A stretch of 36,654 nt of DNA from Actinomycetes bacterium (GCA_021785005.1 JAJYGT010000171.1:1-36654), one strand, 5' to 3'; counted from the first letter of the stretch, positions 25,898-34,178 are shown. The notes: generated from the letters alone by a model not told the origin. A program made the numbers and translations.

Positions 25898-26790
25898 AAG
25901 AGATAAACGTTTGTATTGGCGTTGACGTTGATGCTGTTGCGGGTTGGCTGGGATCCTATGGAGGCCAGGACTCTCCAAATGATATTCAACGTGGAATGTT
26001 CGCAGGTGAGGTTGGTACTCCTCGGTTGTTGAATTTGTTTTCGAAACTAGAAATACCGACAACTTGGTTTATTCCTGGACATTCAATTGAGACGTTTCCA
26101 ACACAAATGCAACAAGTAGTCGACTGCGGGCATGAAGTTGGAGCACACGGTTATTCACATGAAAATCCTGTTCTTCTTAGTCCAGCGCAGGAAGAAGATA
26201 TTCTGGGTCGCTCGATAGAGCTTGTCGTAAAGTTGAGTGGAGAAAAACCTCGAGGATATGTTGCGCCTTGGTGGGAGATGTCCGAGCGAACAGCACACCT
26301 GCTAATGAAGAACGGTTTTTCCTACGATCATTCGCAGAACTACGACGATTTTGTTCCGTTCTATGCGCGCGTGGGCGATACTTGGACAAATATTGATTAT
26401 GACCAGCCGGCTTCTTCGTGGATGACTCCCCTGGTGCGAGGACCGTCGATAGATTTAGTTGAATTTTGCGGCAACTGGTACCTTGACGATTTACCACCGA
26501 TGATGTTTATAAAGCAAGCTCCCAACAGCCATGGATTTGTAAACCCGAGAGACTTAGAAGTTATGTGGCGTGATCAATTCGATTGGGTTTATCGTGAAAT
26601 GGACTATGCAGTATTTCCTATTACGCTTCATCCAGACGTGAGTGGCAGACCTCAAGTACTTTTAATGTTGGAGCGGTTCATTAAATACATATCCAGTCAC
26701 TCGAATGTAACTTTTTCTAAATTTGAAACCGTGGCGCGGGACTTTAGGTTGAAGTTTCCATTTAGCAATATCGCGGGGATTGAACTCTGA
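25894..26790 (+). CDS. polysaccharide-deacetylase-like hydrolase, PuuE/cyclic imidase type
   Basis: The 298-residue protein has a NodB-homology (CE4) fold. D11/D13 lie in [22 protein letters not shown] is near 56-69, and the metal-binding [13 protein letters not shown] gives H85 and H89. The TWFIPGH and [12 protein letters not shown] pattern resembles the PuuE-type allantoinase/cyclic imide hydrolase branch rather than cell-wall deacetylases. There is no signal peptide, so it is cytosolic and unlikely to act on peptidoglycan. The GTG at 25894 forms a GTGA overlap with the amidase stop and is preferred to an upstream TTG at 25867. In this operon it could open a cyclic imide or amide ring to a half-amide for the amidase. 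Confidence 0.82.
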   Translation: MKEINVCIGVDVDAVAGWLGSYGGQDSPNDIQRGMFAGEVGTPRLLNLFSKLEIPTTWFIPGHSIETFPTQMQQVVDCGHEVGAHGYSHENPVLLSPAQEEDILGRSIELVVKLSGEKPRGYVAPWWEMSERTAHLLMKNGFSYDHSQNYDDFVPFYARVGDTWTNIDYDQPASSWMTPLVRGPSIDLVEFCGNWYLDDLPPMMFIKQAPNSHGFVNPRDLEVMWRDQFDWVYREMDYAVFPITLHPDVSGRPQVLLMLERFIKYISSHSNVTFSKFETVARDFRLKFPFSNIAGIEL

Positions 26791-27972
26791 GTGTCGCATA
26801 ATCCATACAAGATTGGAATGCTTGTTCCGTCGTCAAATACCGTTTTAGAACCCGAACTAGCACGCTTGGTGCATGATTTGTCGGGTACGACAATCTTTGT
26901 AACGCGAGTACAAGTTACAAGAATCGGTATTGATCAAAGGGCATGCGATCAGTTCGATCCCAATTCCATGGCAGCCGCGGCGCGTTTGGTTGGTGACGCC
27001 AAAGTTGACGTTGTGGTTTGGGCAGGAACGTCTGGCTCGTGGATGGGACGAAAACAAGATGAAGTAATTGTGCAATTGTTAGGTGATGTTACTGGCGTCT
27101 ATGCCACCACCTCAACACTTTCGATGACACTTGCCTGCAGCGCGTTTCGAGTGAAACAAGTAGCGCTTTTTACGCCATATACCCATGATATCGTAGAGTT
27201 GATTTCCCAGAATTTGGAAAAAGCCGGGATAAGTGTCGTTGCAGTTGAAAACCTAGACATCTCTGACAACTACTCGTTTGCTGAGGTGGATCCTGCTTTG
27301 CTTAAGACCTTGTTGAAAAGAGCAAGCACGGTCGAAGGTGTGCAAGCAGTGCTGGTCATGTGTACAAACTTGAGAACGACACCATTTTTAGCAGAACTAG
27401 AAAATGAGCTGGGCGTTTTGATCCTAGATAGCGTTTTAGCTACACTATGGGGTGCCCATGAAGCTGCCCAACGACCAATCGCGTTCAGGGGTGAGGGCAT
27501 GTTGCTCTCCCAGGGGTCAATACGATTGCAAATATTGCAAGTTATTCGAGACCTAATTTTGCGGAAGCAGCTTTTAAGCGTCGGAGTTTACGTCCAATTG
27601 CCGGGTGGCGATCCAATGGTCGATGTCATTGTCTTGGAGGAATTTTTGGATGAATCAACCGGCAAGGCCGTTTTATCGAAGAGGGTTACATCTTGCCGTG
27701 AATGGCTTAGTGTGACCAGCGAGACATTTGGTGTTTCTATTGACGCCTTACTTGATTCGTCACTTACCGAACCGATTCATCATTTAGGCGAAGTCTTGTT
27801 TCCTATTCTAGAAAATGGCACGACCCTTGGGTGGTGGGTGCTTCGCAGCGAAGGGCATCTTATGAATGGCGCAGATGACATTTTGTTTTACACCCGAGCT
27901 AGCAAGAAAGTAGTGGAAGCTGTAAATTTGCTTCAGCCAGCCCGGGCATTGTCGAACCTATTGAAGGACTGA
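26791..27972 (+). CDS. Asp/Glu racemase superfamily enzyme (maleate isomerase/AMDase-like) with extra C-terminal domain
   Basis: Residues 1-245 resemble maleate cis-trans isomerases and arylmalonate decarboxylases: IGMLVPSSNTVLEPEL at the start, WAGTSGSW (77-84), FTPYTHD (127-133) and VMCTNLRTTPF (189-199). The first catalytic position, usually Cys in isomerases and racemases, is Gly (G79-T80-S81), while C191 and Y130 are kept. This is the arylmalonate decarboxylase pattern of one cysteine. Residues of about 250-393 form a second domain whose pattern (YVQLPGGDPMVDVIVLEEF..., LGEVLFPILENGTTLGWWVL) suggests a GAF-like sensor fold. The GTG start directly follows the previous stop. Possible product steps are maleate to fumarate, or a malonate-type decarboxylation. 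Confidence 0.75.
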   Translation: MSHNPYKIGMLVPSSNTVLEPELARLVHDLSGTTIFVTRVQVTRIGIDQRACDQFDPNSMAAAARLVGDAKVDVVVWAGTSGSWMGRKQDEVIVQLLGDVTGVYATTSTLSMTLACSAFRVKQVALFTPYTHDIVELISQNLEKAGISVVAVENLDISDNYSFAEVDPALLKTLLKRASTVEGVQAVLVMCTNLRTTPFLAELENELGVLILDSVLATLWGAHEAAQRPIAFRGEGMLLSQGSIRLQILQVIRDLILRKQLLSVGVYVQLPGGDPMVDVIVLEEFLDESTGKAVLSKRVTSCREWLSVTSETFGVSIDALLDSSLTEPIHHLGEVLFPILENGTTLGWWVLRSEGHLMNGADDILFYTRASKKVVEAVNLLQPARALSNLLKD

Positions 27973-27977
27973 GATAT

Positions 27978-28775
27978 ATGGAGTTAGGTCCAGAAAGAAC
28001 TGCGACTAAGCGGGGTGAACGACGGTATCTATTTGTAGCAGAAGAGATACTGCGAGCTGTTGCGTTGGGAAATTTGACAGTCGGAGACCGACTACCAGAC
28101 GAAAGAGCTTTAGCAGAAGCTTGCAAGGTGGGTCGTTCAACCGTGCGAGAAGCGATATTGGCTCTCGAGTTAGCTGGAGTGGTCGAGGTCAGACAGGGTG
28201 CGGGCTGTTATTTGATTGGAAGTGGGATGGTAGATGGGGCCGGCCTTAAAGTCCGTACCGATGCGTTGCCCAAGCAAATGCTCGAAGTCCGACAGTTGCT
28301 CGAGCCAGAAGCCGCCCGTCTTTGCGCGCTGTATATCACGGCTCAAGAGCTTGATCACTTACAAAAACTTCTAGACGATGCGGAAAAGGCGAGCAAAGAA
28401 CTGTCTGCTGAGAGTCATGAAAGGTTCTTAGCGTTAAACCTTAGTTTTCATCGCGATTTGAGCCGAGCGTGCGGGAACCAGGTCTTATATGATACCGTAA
28501 GTCAAATGGTCAACTCGGAAAACCATCCGCTCTGGGCGTTGGTAGATACCATGGTAGTTCGTAGCGCGGATGTTCGACAACAACAGGTACTTGAACATCA
28601 AGCTATTCTTTCGGCGATCGCGAGTGGCCAGCACGATAAAGCAAGAGAGGCGATGGAGATTCATCTAGAGGCGCTAAAAGGACGAATCTTTGGCTCAGAG
28701 AGACCGCGGACCCGTGTGGTTCGTACCATGCGTCATCCTACGAAGTTGGCGCCAAACAATCAATCTAAGACGTAA
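27978..28775 (+). CDS. GntR-family regulator, FadR subfamily with FCD domain
   Basis: An N-terminal winged helix (about 10-75) contains LPDERALAEACKVGRSTVREAILALELAGVVEVRQGAG, the standard GntR recognition unit written across residues 32-70. A helical FCD ligand domain follows (about 95-225), with FHRDLSRACGNQVLYD and HQAILSAIASGQHDKAREAM holding its metal/ligand-type histidines. Length is 265 residues. The ATG at 27978 follows the racemase-like gene by 5 bases, with GAAGGA 9 bases upstream. As last gene of the operon it most likely senses a pathway acid and acts on the TGGTCAGACCA-type palindrome upstream of the permease. Confidence 0.92.
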   Translation: MELGPERTATKRGERRYLFVAEEILRAVALGNLTVGDRLPDERALAEACKVGRSTVREAILALELAGVVEVRQGAGCYLIGSGMVDGAGLKVRTDALPKQMLEVRQLLEPEAARLCALYITAQELDHLQKLLDDAEKASKELSAESHERFLALNLSFHRDLSRACGNQVLYDTVSQMVNSENHPLWALVDTMVVRSADVRQQQVLEHQAILSAIASGQHDKAREAMEIHLEALKGRIFGSERPRTRVVRTMRHPTKLAPNNQSKT

Positions 28776-29027
28776 GAGATTCAAAGTACCGAGTTGTTAG
28801 CTTTGCGCCAAGTCCTAAAGTAAAGCAAATTTCAATCTAGTGCATTTTGGGGGAAAATTATCTGCTCGCCAACCTATGCAATGGTTGAGAAACTGGATCC
28901 TCGAGTTTGTCGTTTCCTGTCGGCTTAGCCATTTTGTGCTGCGTGGTAAAGGGAACTTTTAGACCAACCTTTATATTGTGGCAAATAGCAAATTGGTACT
29001 GGTCGGCGTTGTTAGAGTCTTTTGCTG

Positions 29028-29402
29028 TTAGCGCCGAGCTAGACGGCGTCCGCTTTCAGTTGAGGCAGGGGTATAGTTCAACTCGAAGTGATGAAATAAC
29101 GCAGATTCATCGGCTCCTGTTAGCTCTTCACCATGAAGTTGTATGTCTGGCGCTGAACGAACTTTGTCTTTAGTCGTAGATACCTGAAGACCATCGGGGC
29201 CAACGTGTATTCCGCCAAGAGGAACAAACGTTAAGTGTCGACCTATAAAACCTTCTTTTACCGTAGCAAATTGTGGCTCGTCGTTTTCAACGTCAACGTA
29301 AACGTCTTGCAATTTTCCAATTTTTTGACCATTGACATCAATGAGCATCTTGCCATGCCATTCGGCGACGTTCCACTTTGCTTCGTTTTCATCTTGTGTC
29401 AC
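29028..29402 (-). CDS. PRC-barrel domain protein
   Basis: A small cytosolic protein (124 residues) has one PRC-barrel domain: MLIDVNGQKIGKLQDVYVD near residues 19-37, then PQFATVKEGFIGRHLTFVPL. PRC-barrels occur in photosynthetic reaction centre H subunits, RimM and many small stress-related actinobacterial proteins; the function here is unknown. A GTG at 29411 gives three more residues, but the AGAAGG at 29411-29416 sits 8 bases before the GTG at 29402, so I prefer the latter. It stands alone on the minus strand. Confidence 0.82.
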   Translation of the reverse strand: MTQDENEAKWNVAEWHGKMLIDVNGQKIGKLQDVYVDVENDEPQFATVKEGFIGRHLTFVPLGGIHVGPDGLQVSTTKDKVRSAPDIQLHGEELTGADESALFHHFELNYTPASTESGRRLARR

Positions 29403-29837
29403 TTGGAGCACCTTCTATTCTATTTGCGTCGAGCGGTTGCGTCGCGCCCGGGTTTTTTTGGGGATAATAATTCGTCAGGGAGCACTTCACTTTGTAATAT
29501 TTTCGCTGAACCGGTTTGTGAGTTGGATTTGTCAAAATCGAAGTTACGCAGTAGCCAATGAAATTTTCTTACTAGTTGAGCCGTGTGTACTTTTTAGCGA
29601 TAACAGAACGATTCCTAATTATATATAATTCGTAATCTAAAAACCAGAAAAAAGTGGTGAGGTTCCAAGAGGTTGGTGAGAGTAATTTCTAAGTGAAATG
29701 CGACTACGTACATTCGACTTCAACCAATAAGTGAAAGTCCTCACAAAGCAGATCGAAATTAATTCGCATGCTTGGTGAGGATTATCGTGTTTTGCGCTAA
29801 GCAATACGAAGTGCCGTAGTCAAGCGCAATTATTGTT
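29403..29837 (-). other. 435-base gap with a large hairpin
   Basis: No gene found. It contains a 14-base AT-only palindrome, AATTATATATAATT (29617-29630), and a strong hairpin (listed separately) close to the end of the DUF6458-like gene. The GTG start and ribosome binding site of the PRC-barrel gene lie at its left edge. Confidence 0.4.
29739..29780. repeat. long interrupted hairpin
   Basis: Over 42 bases, arms CCTCAC/GTGAGG (6 pairs), then after one mismatch AAGCA/TGCTT (5 pairs), then after a small internal loop CGAA/TTCG (4 pairs), close a 5-base loop ATTAA. That is 15 pairs. It is 58 bases past the stop of the DUF6458-like gene on the minus strand, but has no T run on either side. Confidence 0.6.
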
Positions 29838-30095
29838 CTATCGTGTTTCTTCGTGGATCTCTTGTGAAATTCCCTGTCCGTTGGTCGTAGTACGGTCAAA
29901 GCTATGTCGATTTGTAGATTTGCGAGAAATTCCAAAGACAACCGACGACGCTATAAAGCCGATAACGCCGATAATCATAAGTATCACGCCAATCGTCGAA
30001 AGTCGGAATCCCGAACCTTGTGCTGTGATCGCGTAGTACATTACCGCACCAATCGCGGCGGCAATAATGCTAAATACCATTCCTGTAAGTCCCAT
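29838..30095 (-). CDS. small two-helix membrane protein, DUF6458-like
   Basis: The 85-residue product has two hydrophobic segments (about 5-24 and 32-53). The first follows MGLTGMVF and the second contains STIGVILMIIGVIGFIASS, the pattern of the actinobacterial DUF6458 family as I remember it. A charged, Arg/Thr/Ser-rich tail of about 30 residues follows. AGGAG stands 6 bases before the ATG at 30095. Function unknown; often seen near general-stress genes, which fits the nearby PRC-barrel gene, but that is loose inference. Confidence 0.8.
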   Translation of the reverse strand: MGLTGMVFSIIAAAIGAVMYYAITAQGSGFRLSTIGVILMIIGVIGFIASSVVFGISRKSTNRHSFDRTTTNGQGISQEIHEETR

Positions 30096-30517
30096 AATAT
30101 TCTCCTATTGTCTTGTTGATTTGGCGAGTTGCCAAAATTGTTGCTATCTCGATTAGGGCGCCTTGTCCTACATGCTCGATAGATGGATTTAACCTGGAAG
30201 TCGTCGAGAATCGCTCAAGTACCCCTTAACGGTTTCGATTTGAGCCAACGATTTATGCGCTTCGCGAGAGCGACAATATCCATATCTAATACATCGCGTC
30301 GGTTCTACATGTTTGGCAAATGCTGGTAATTGCGATTTCCAACCCTCTATAGAACGGTTGTTATCAGCATCGCGAGAATAAAGAACGTCATGCACCCTAC
30401 CTGTGCCGACTCTAAAAGTTCTCGTGTAGAACTAAAAATCTTTACTGTTATCAGTATATATCGGAAATATAAAACATGATACAGATATCTTGTATTATGT
30501 AACTAGTATTAATAGTC
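30096..30517 (+). other. 422-base gap with palindrome before the winged-helix gene
   Basis: No gene is seen. The right end (30420-30517) is AT-rich and likely carries the promoter of the winged-helix gene. ATACA-GATATCT-TGTAT (30479-30495) is an inverted repeat 23 bases before that ATG and could be an autoregulatory operator. The promoter of the minus-strand DUF6458-like gene should lie near 30110-30180. Confidence 0.4.
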
Positions 30518-30814
30518 ATGGCTTCATGGAGCTTTCTTACAAATCACGCGCGAGTCCTAGTTAAAATTGCTAGTGACCCGTCTATTCGACTGCGAGATTT
30601 GGCCGTGATCCTTAATATCACTGAGCGAAGTGCTTATCGCATCGTTAGAGATCTTGAGGATACGGGATATCTCGCAAAAAAGCGCCACGGGCGCCGGAAC
30701 CAGTATGAAATCTCCTCGGAACTACCGCTAGAAGACCCAGTTGCCGTTGCCAAGCGGATTGGAGAGGTGTTAGAACTCTTTGTTCCCATTGAAAAGCTCC
30801 GCCCACAAGAATAA
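30518..30814 (+). CDS. winged helix-turn-helix DNA-binding protein
   Basis: A 98-residue protein consists almost only of a MarR/IclR-like winged helix: ASWSFLTNHARVLVKIASD, then RLRDLAVILNITERSAYRIV (helix-turn-helix near 25-44), DLEDTGYLAKKRHGRRNQYE (wing). A short C-terminal helix (PVAVAKRIGEVLELF) may be the dimer contact. This compact family is common in actinobacteria. No ribosome binding site is obvious before the ATG at 30518, so a leaderless transcript is possible. The target is unknown; the palindrome upstream suggests autoregulation. Confidence 0.85.
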   Translation: MASWSFLTNHARVLVKIASDPSIRLRDLAVILNITERSAYRIVRDLEDTGYLAKKRHGRRNQYEISSELPLEDPVAVAKRIGEVLELFVPIEKLRPQE

Positions 30815-31195
30815 ACCCAAATTTAGCGCTTTATACGGCTTGATGTTTACGTGCCAGTTTCCAGTTTTGCCCTAGGCGTATTGCTAATTGCATGACCATG
30901 TCGGCGAGCAGGTTTTAGGGGTAGCGGTCACCTTCATTTTTTTCTTGCCATTGGTTGAATCAATATCAAAAAAATCACCATTGATGCTTCATAATATCGC
31001 TTCAGGCAACACTGGATGCGAGTGCGTGGGCGCACCCGAGAAGATTTTTTACAGCACTTGATTGGTGGTCAGCTCAGCAAACTGAGTAAGTGATTTCAGC
31101 ACTTTCGGGTTGTAAATTTAGTGAATCGTATCAGGTGCGGACGCTCAGTGGGGTCGCACGGATTGCCAGCTTGTTTTAAATCGATGGTGACTCAA
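30815..31195 (+). other. 381-base gap between convergent genes
   Basis: No gene recognised. GTGCG...CGCAC inverted repeats occur twice: 31022-31035 (4-base loop, followed 10 bases later by six T residues at 31045-31050, a weak plus-strand terminator candidate) and 31135-31159 (15-base loop). CTCAG-CAAA-CTGAG lies near 31071-31085. Confidence 0.35.
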
Positions 31196-32557
31196 CTAAA
31201 ATGTAACGAGGTTCCAAGTGTTCCCGTTATTCGAACTGGTATATAGTTCGCTCTGTGTGCTTTTTTGATTGACGTCGCCGACCGAACCTAAGATTGCGAA
31301 TAAATTGTTTGCACCTGAATATTCTAGATCGCCGACTGGCATACCCTCTTGGCCTAGTTGATTTCCATTGAAGCTAAAGGTATTCCATGTAGCACCGCCG
31401 TTGGTCGTCGAGTAAATCCACGATTCACCAGACGCTGCAGCGAATGCGAGGTCTGAGGACGAAGACGCTGCAACTGCAGTTATTACACCAGGATTCGGTA
31501 AAGACGTGAGCGCGGTCCAAGTCGATCCTGCGTTATTGGATATGTCAATCTCCTTGCTCGAAGAGCCTGCAGCTACGCCGAGAGTGCATGCTATCGCCAC
31601 TCCGGGTTCAGAATTTGCAGTTTGAGCGAGATAGAGCGATCCACCTGCAATGGAGGGACTACCAAACTGATCCTGAGACGTTGTGCATGGCACCGTTAAA
31701 GCCTGCCACCGAGATGCTGCTTCAGATTGGAACGAGATTGTGGAAGTACCCCCCGATTGGTTCAAAAGTAGGGATCCAAGTGAGTTCCCGAACAGTGTTT
31801 GTTCTGGGGAATTAGGGTTGGGGTTTGTTTGGCTCGTGAATTGCGACGGTGCGTTGAGGTTTGCAGAGATAAGGGATGTAGTTGCCGTTGGATTGGCTTG
31901 ATTTGTAGGCACTATTAATGCAGTTATCACGTTGTTTGATCCAATTACGTTGATAACTGATAAATTCGTTCCAATCCCCGGAAACCCTGGCACCGCTACC
32001 GGCGTAAAACTTGCTCCACCGTTGGTGGTAATGTAAAACCCAGGATCGTATATGTACCCGATTTGTTGAGTAATAAAGTGAACCTTTGAGACCAATGTTG
32101 CATTCACGGTAGAAGTCAAACTTGATTTGGGGGCGATTTGCAAGTTGGGCAAATTTATGCCCGTAAAGGTTTGTCCGCCATTTGTGGTCGTAGCTAGTAC
32201 GGCACAGAAGGTTGTTCCTTGGCAGGGTACTCCACCAAGAACGAAACCAGTAGATGGATCCAAAAACGACGCCCAATTTGGTTGAAAGTTGTTCAACGCT
32301 ACGGTAGAGGCGGAACCGGTGGTAGTAGTAGCTTGGGCGGTAGTAGTTGCTTGGGCGGCAGTAGTAGCTACTTGCGTGGTAGTAGGAGCAAGTATTGTGG
32401 TCACCGATCCGTTCGCTTGTTGGCTTTTTGGATTGGTCGCTGTGGTGAATCTTGTGACCAAAACCACCGCCGTTGCGATCACAACCGCAACGATACCGCC
32501 GATGATTGCGAACCGAATAACTGGAGTTGAGTTGTGTTTTGTATTATCTTGGCTCAT
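31196..32557 (-). CDS. membrane-anchored extracellular beta-propeller with Asp-box repeats
   Basis: The 453-residue protein has a short cytosolic N-terminus, one membrane segment (about 14-36), a Thr/Ala-rich linker (about 50-85, with TTTTQ-like runs) and an external domain. The latter has at least five Asp-box/BNR-like turns: TTTNGGQTF, YITTNGGASF, ISNNAGSTW, YSTTNGGATW and TSSNNGNTW. This resembles sialidase-like or Ycf48-like propellers, but no catalytic residues of sialidases are recognised. GAGG is 7 bases before the ATG at 32557. A glycan-binding or assembly role at the cell surface is possible; the gene is unnamed. Confidence 0.82.
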   Translation of the reverse strand: MSQDNTKHNSTPVIRFAIIGGIVAVVIATAVVLVTRFTTATNPKSQQANGSVTTILAPTTTQVATTAAQATTTAQATTTTGSASTVALNNFQPNWASFLDPSTGFVLGGVPCQGTTFCAVLATTTNGGQTFTGINLPNLQIAPKSSLTSTVNATLVSKVHFITQQIGYIYDPGFYITTNGGASFTPVAVPGFPGIGTNLSVINVIGSNNVITALIVPTNQANPTATTSLISANLNAPSQFTSQTNPNPNSPEQTLFGNSLGSLLLNQSGGTSTISFQSEAASRWQALTVPCTTSQDQFGSPSIAGGSLYLAQTANSEPGVAIACTLGVAAGSSSKEIDISNNAGSTWTALTSLPNPGVITAVAASSSSDLAFAAASGESWIYSTTNGGATWNTFSFNGNQLGQEGMPVGDLEYSGANNLFAILGSVGDVNQKSTQSELYTSSNNGNTWNLVTF

Positions 32558-32651
32558 TGAAACACCTCGAACATCTCTTAAAAAGTCGTCTCTCTATGGT
32601 CGACACTATCGCACCCATTACTTAGTAGGATTCAAAAATATAAATGAGTTG

Positions 32652-33548
32652 CTATTTTGCTGCAATGTTGTCTCTATTAACGTTGCGACTTACTCGATTT
32701 GACTCCACATGCTTTACGGCGTGCACGGCTGAAACGCCGCCAATAATTGGCACTGAAATTACGACCAACAAAAGTCCGATATTTATCGAATCGAGATTCG
32801 GTACATGGATACCCGTTGGGATTGAAAAACCTGCCAAATGTGGAAATGCTAATACAAATACCGAACCCAAAACGAAGGCTATTCCACCTAGGCCAAGTGT
32901 GGCCGACGCGATAGTGCGTCCAATATAGTTTCTCGCTTCCTGGTTATATCCCCTGGTTGAAATGAATTTTCCAAAGGCTGAGCCAAAGGCTACTTGGGCA
33001 AATAACGTGCCTAATCCAAAAAGAGCTCCGGGAACCCAACCAATATACGCAGATCCCATGACTGGTGCAATTGCGGTATACAGGATCGCAGCGAACGGCC
33101 CGGTTCCCATTCCAGCTACTAGACCGTGAGCAAAAGCGAGTTTAAAAGGTGGTGGCTTCGAAGAATCCATCGGAGGTAATACGCGCTCTATTACCTTTAA
33201 CAGTCGAACTTCGCTCTTATTTGCCCGAAGGAGAAGACCCGATACTACCATAAGTAAACCAACGCCAAGATATACAAACGCTTCTGCAGTTTGGTTGCTC
33301 AAAAACGATGTCAAGGTGAAATACGCAAGTTCGGAAACGATGGCGCGCTGTAGAGTGAATCCCAGGGAAAAATAGAGTCCAGACTTGAACCCGCCTTTCG
33401 TTGAGTAGCTCCCAATCGAATACGAAAAAGTTATTGGCCAGGTATGTTCATCCGGTGTGACACCGTGAATCATACCAAGTGTTAGCGCGATGAGCAATAA
33501 TACCAAGACAGGATCGTGGCCTGGATTGAAAATTGAAGCGAGTATCAT
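32652..33548 (-). CDS. NicO/NiCoT-like metal transporter
   Basis: This multi-spanning membrane protein of 298 residues has about seven hydrophobic segments. Near the N-terminus GMIHGVTPDEHTWP gives H28, D33 and H35, close to the HX4D-H metal signature of nickel/cobalt transporters (HAxDADH). A second conserved stretch is FAHGLVAGMGTGPFAAILY (near 139-157). Its ATG overlaps the stop of the Fur-family gene by 4 bases (33545-33548), so it is co-expressed with that repressor. With a Zur-like box upstream, the metal is more likely zinc than nickel, but the sequence alone cannot decide, nor whether it imports or exports. Confidence 0.72.
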   Translation of the reverse strand: MILASIFNPGHDPVLVLLLIALTLGMIHGVTPDEHTWPITFSYSIGSYSTKGGFKSGLYFSLGFTLQRAIVSELAYFTLTSFLSNQTAEAFVYLGVGLLMVVSGLLLRANKSEVRLLKVIERVLPPMDSSKPPPFKLAFAHGLVAGMGTGPFAAILYTAIAPVMGSAYIGWVPGALFGLGTLFAQVAFGSAFGKFISTRGYNQEARNYIGRTIASATLGLGGIAFVLGSVFVLAFPHLAGFSIPTGIHVPNLDSINIGLLLVVISVPIIGGVSAVHAVKHVESNRVSRNVNRDNIAAK

Positions 33549-34012
33549 AGTGTTTTCCTAACCGCTGAGTTGCTACAATCGCTGCAGGTCCCAAAGATTT
33601 CTAGACGATGTCCACTAGAGGCAAAGTCGACAATTTTTAGAGTATTGAAATCGCACTGATCAAAGTCTCTCATTTTGAAACAAGTTGTACATACAAGATG
33701 ATGATGGTGGCTTGGTTTGCAGAGTCCGTAGCGCAGCTCCCCTTGAACTAGGAAGACTTCGACGAAGTTATTCTTTAGGAGAGTCTCCAATAGGCGATAG
33801 GTTGTGGTGAGGCCGACTTCGGCGTGTTTGGACGACATGTTATGCAACTCATAAGGTGTGAGCGCTTTATCGCTTTCAAATAAAGTTGTAATCAGCGCTT
33901 CGCGCTCTTTAGTTATTCGTTGTCCGGCCTCGCGCAAACTTTGGTAGATGTGCTCTGGTACAGTTTGGCGGTCGGTTTCTGTGGCGTGTTTAGCCAATGT
34001 CGAATTAGTCAC
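33545..34012 (-). CDS. Fur-family metalloregulator, probably Zur
   Basis: The 155-residue repressor has a winged-helix N-terminus (about 15-95, with GLTTTYRLLETLLKNNFVEV as recognition part), the metal-site motif SHHHHLVC and the two structural zinc pairs CTTC (about 111-114) and CSDC (about 143-146). The GTG at 34012 has AAAGG 6 bases upstream. The Zur assignment rests on the box GAAAATCATTTTC 15 bases upstream, which resembles actinobacterial Zur sites, not on the protein, which could also be Fur or Nur. It heads an operon with the transporter and is probably autoregulated. Confidence 0.85.
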   Translation of the reverse strand: MTNSTLAKHATETDRQTVPEHIYQSLREAGQRITKEREALITTLFESDKALTPYELHNMSSKHAEVGLTTTYRLLETLLKNNFVEVFLVQGELRYGLCKPSHHHHLVCTTCFKMRDFDQCDFNTLKIVDFASSGHRLEIFGTCSDCSNSAVRKTL

Positions 34013-34023
34013 GAAATTCCTTT

Positions 34024-34042
34024 ATTGAAAATCATTTTCTAT
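34024..34042. promoter_or_regulatory. Zur/Fur-type box
   Basis: A perfect 13-base palindrome, GAAAAT-C-ATTTTC (34027-34039), extends to ATT...TAT with one mismatch. It resembles actinobacterial Zur boxes (TGAAAATnATTTTCA). It overlaps the predicted promoters of both divergent genes. Confidence 0.75.
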
Positions 34043-34053
34043 AGGTATATAAT
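34025..34053 (+). promoter_or_regulatory. promoter of the hydroxyacid dehydrogenase gene
   Basis: TTGAAA (34025-34030), 17-base spacer, TATAAT (34048-34053): a near-perfect vegetative promoter. Its -35 box lies inside the Zur-type palindrome. The predicted transcript has a leader of about 120 bases. Confidence 0.65.
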
Positions 34054-34065
34054 CTATTTGTTCAA
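34038..34065 (-). promoter_or_regulatory. promoter of the Fur-family gene and transporter
   Basis: On the minus strand: TTGAAC (34065-34060), 16-base spacer, TATAGA (34043-34038). The -10 box overlaps the right arm of the Zur-type palindrome, a classic repressing position. Confidence 0.5.
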
Positions 34066-34178
34066 CAATTCATTCCCGCACGTGTTTGAGCTGCGGGTGC
34101 GAATGTTTAAGCGTTGTTTTCCCAAAGTTCGCGAACCGCCTTCTATAGTGCTCATAAAGGGACTTGGAGAGGTAATCA

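Noticed and set aside
29235-29628. plus-strand open frames opposite and past the PRC-barrel gene
   Set aside because: They are antisense to or run out of a gene with clear domain motifs and have no start signals.
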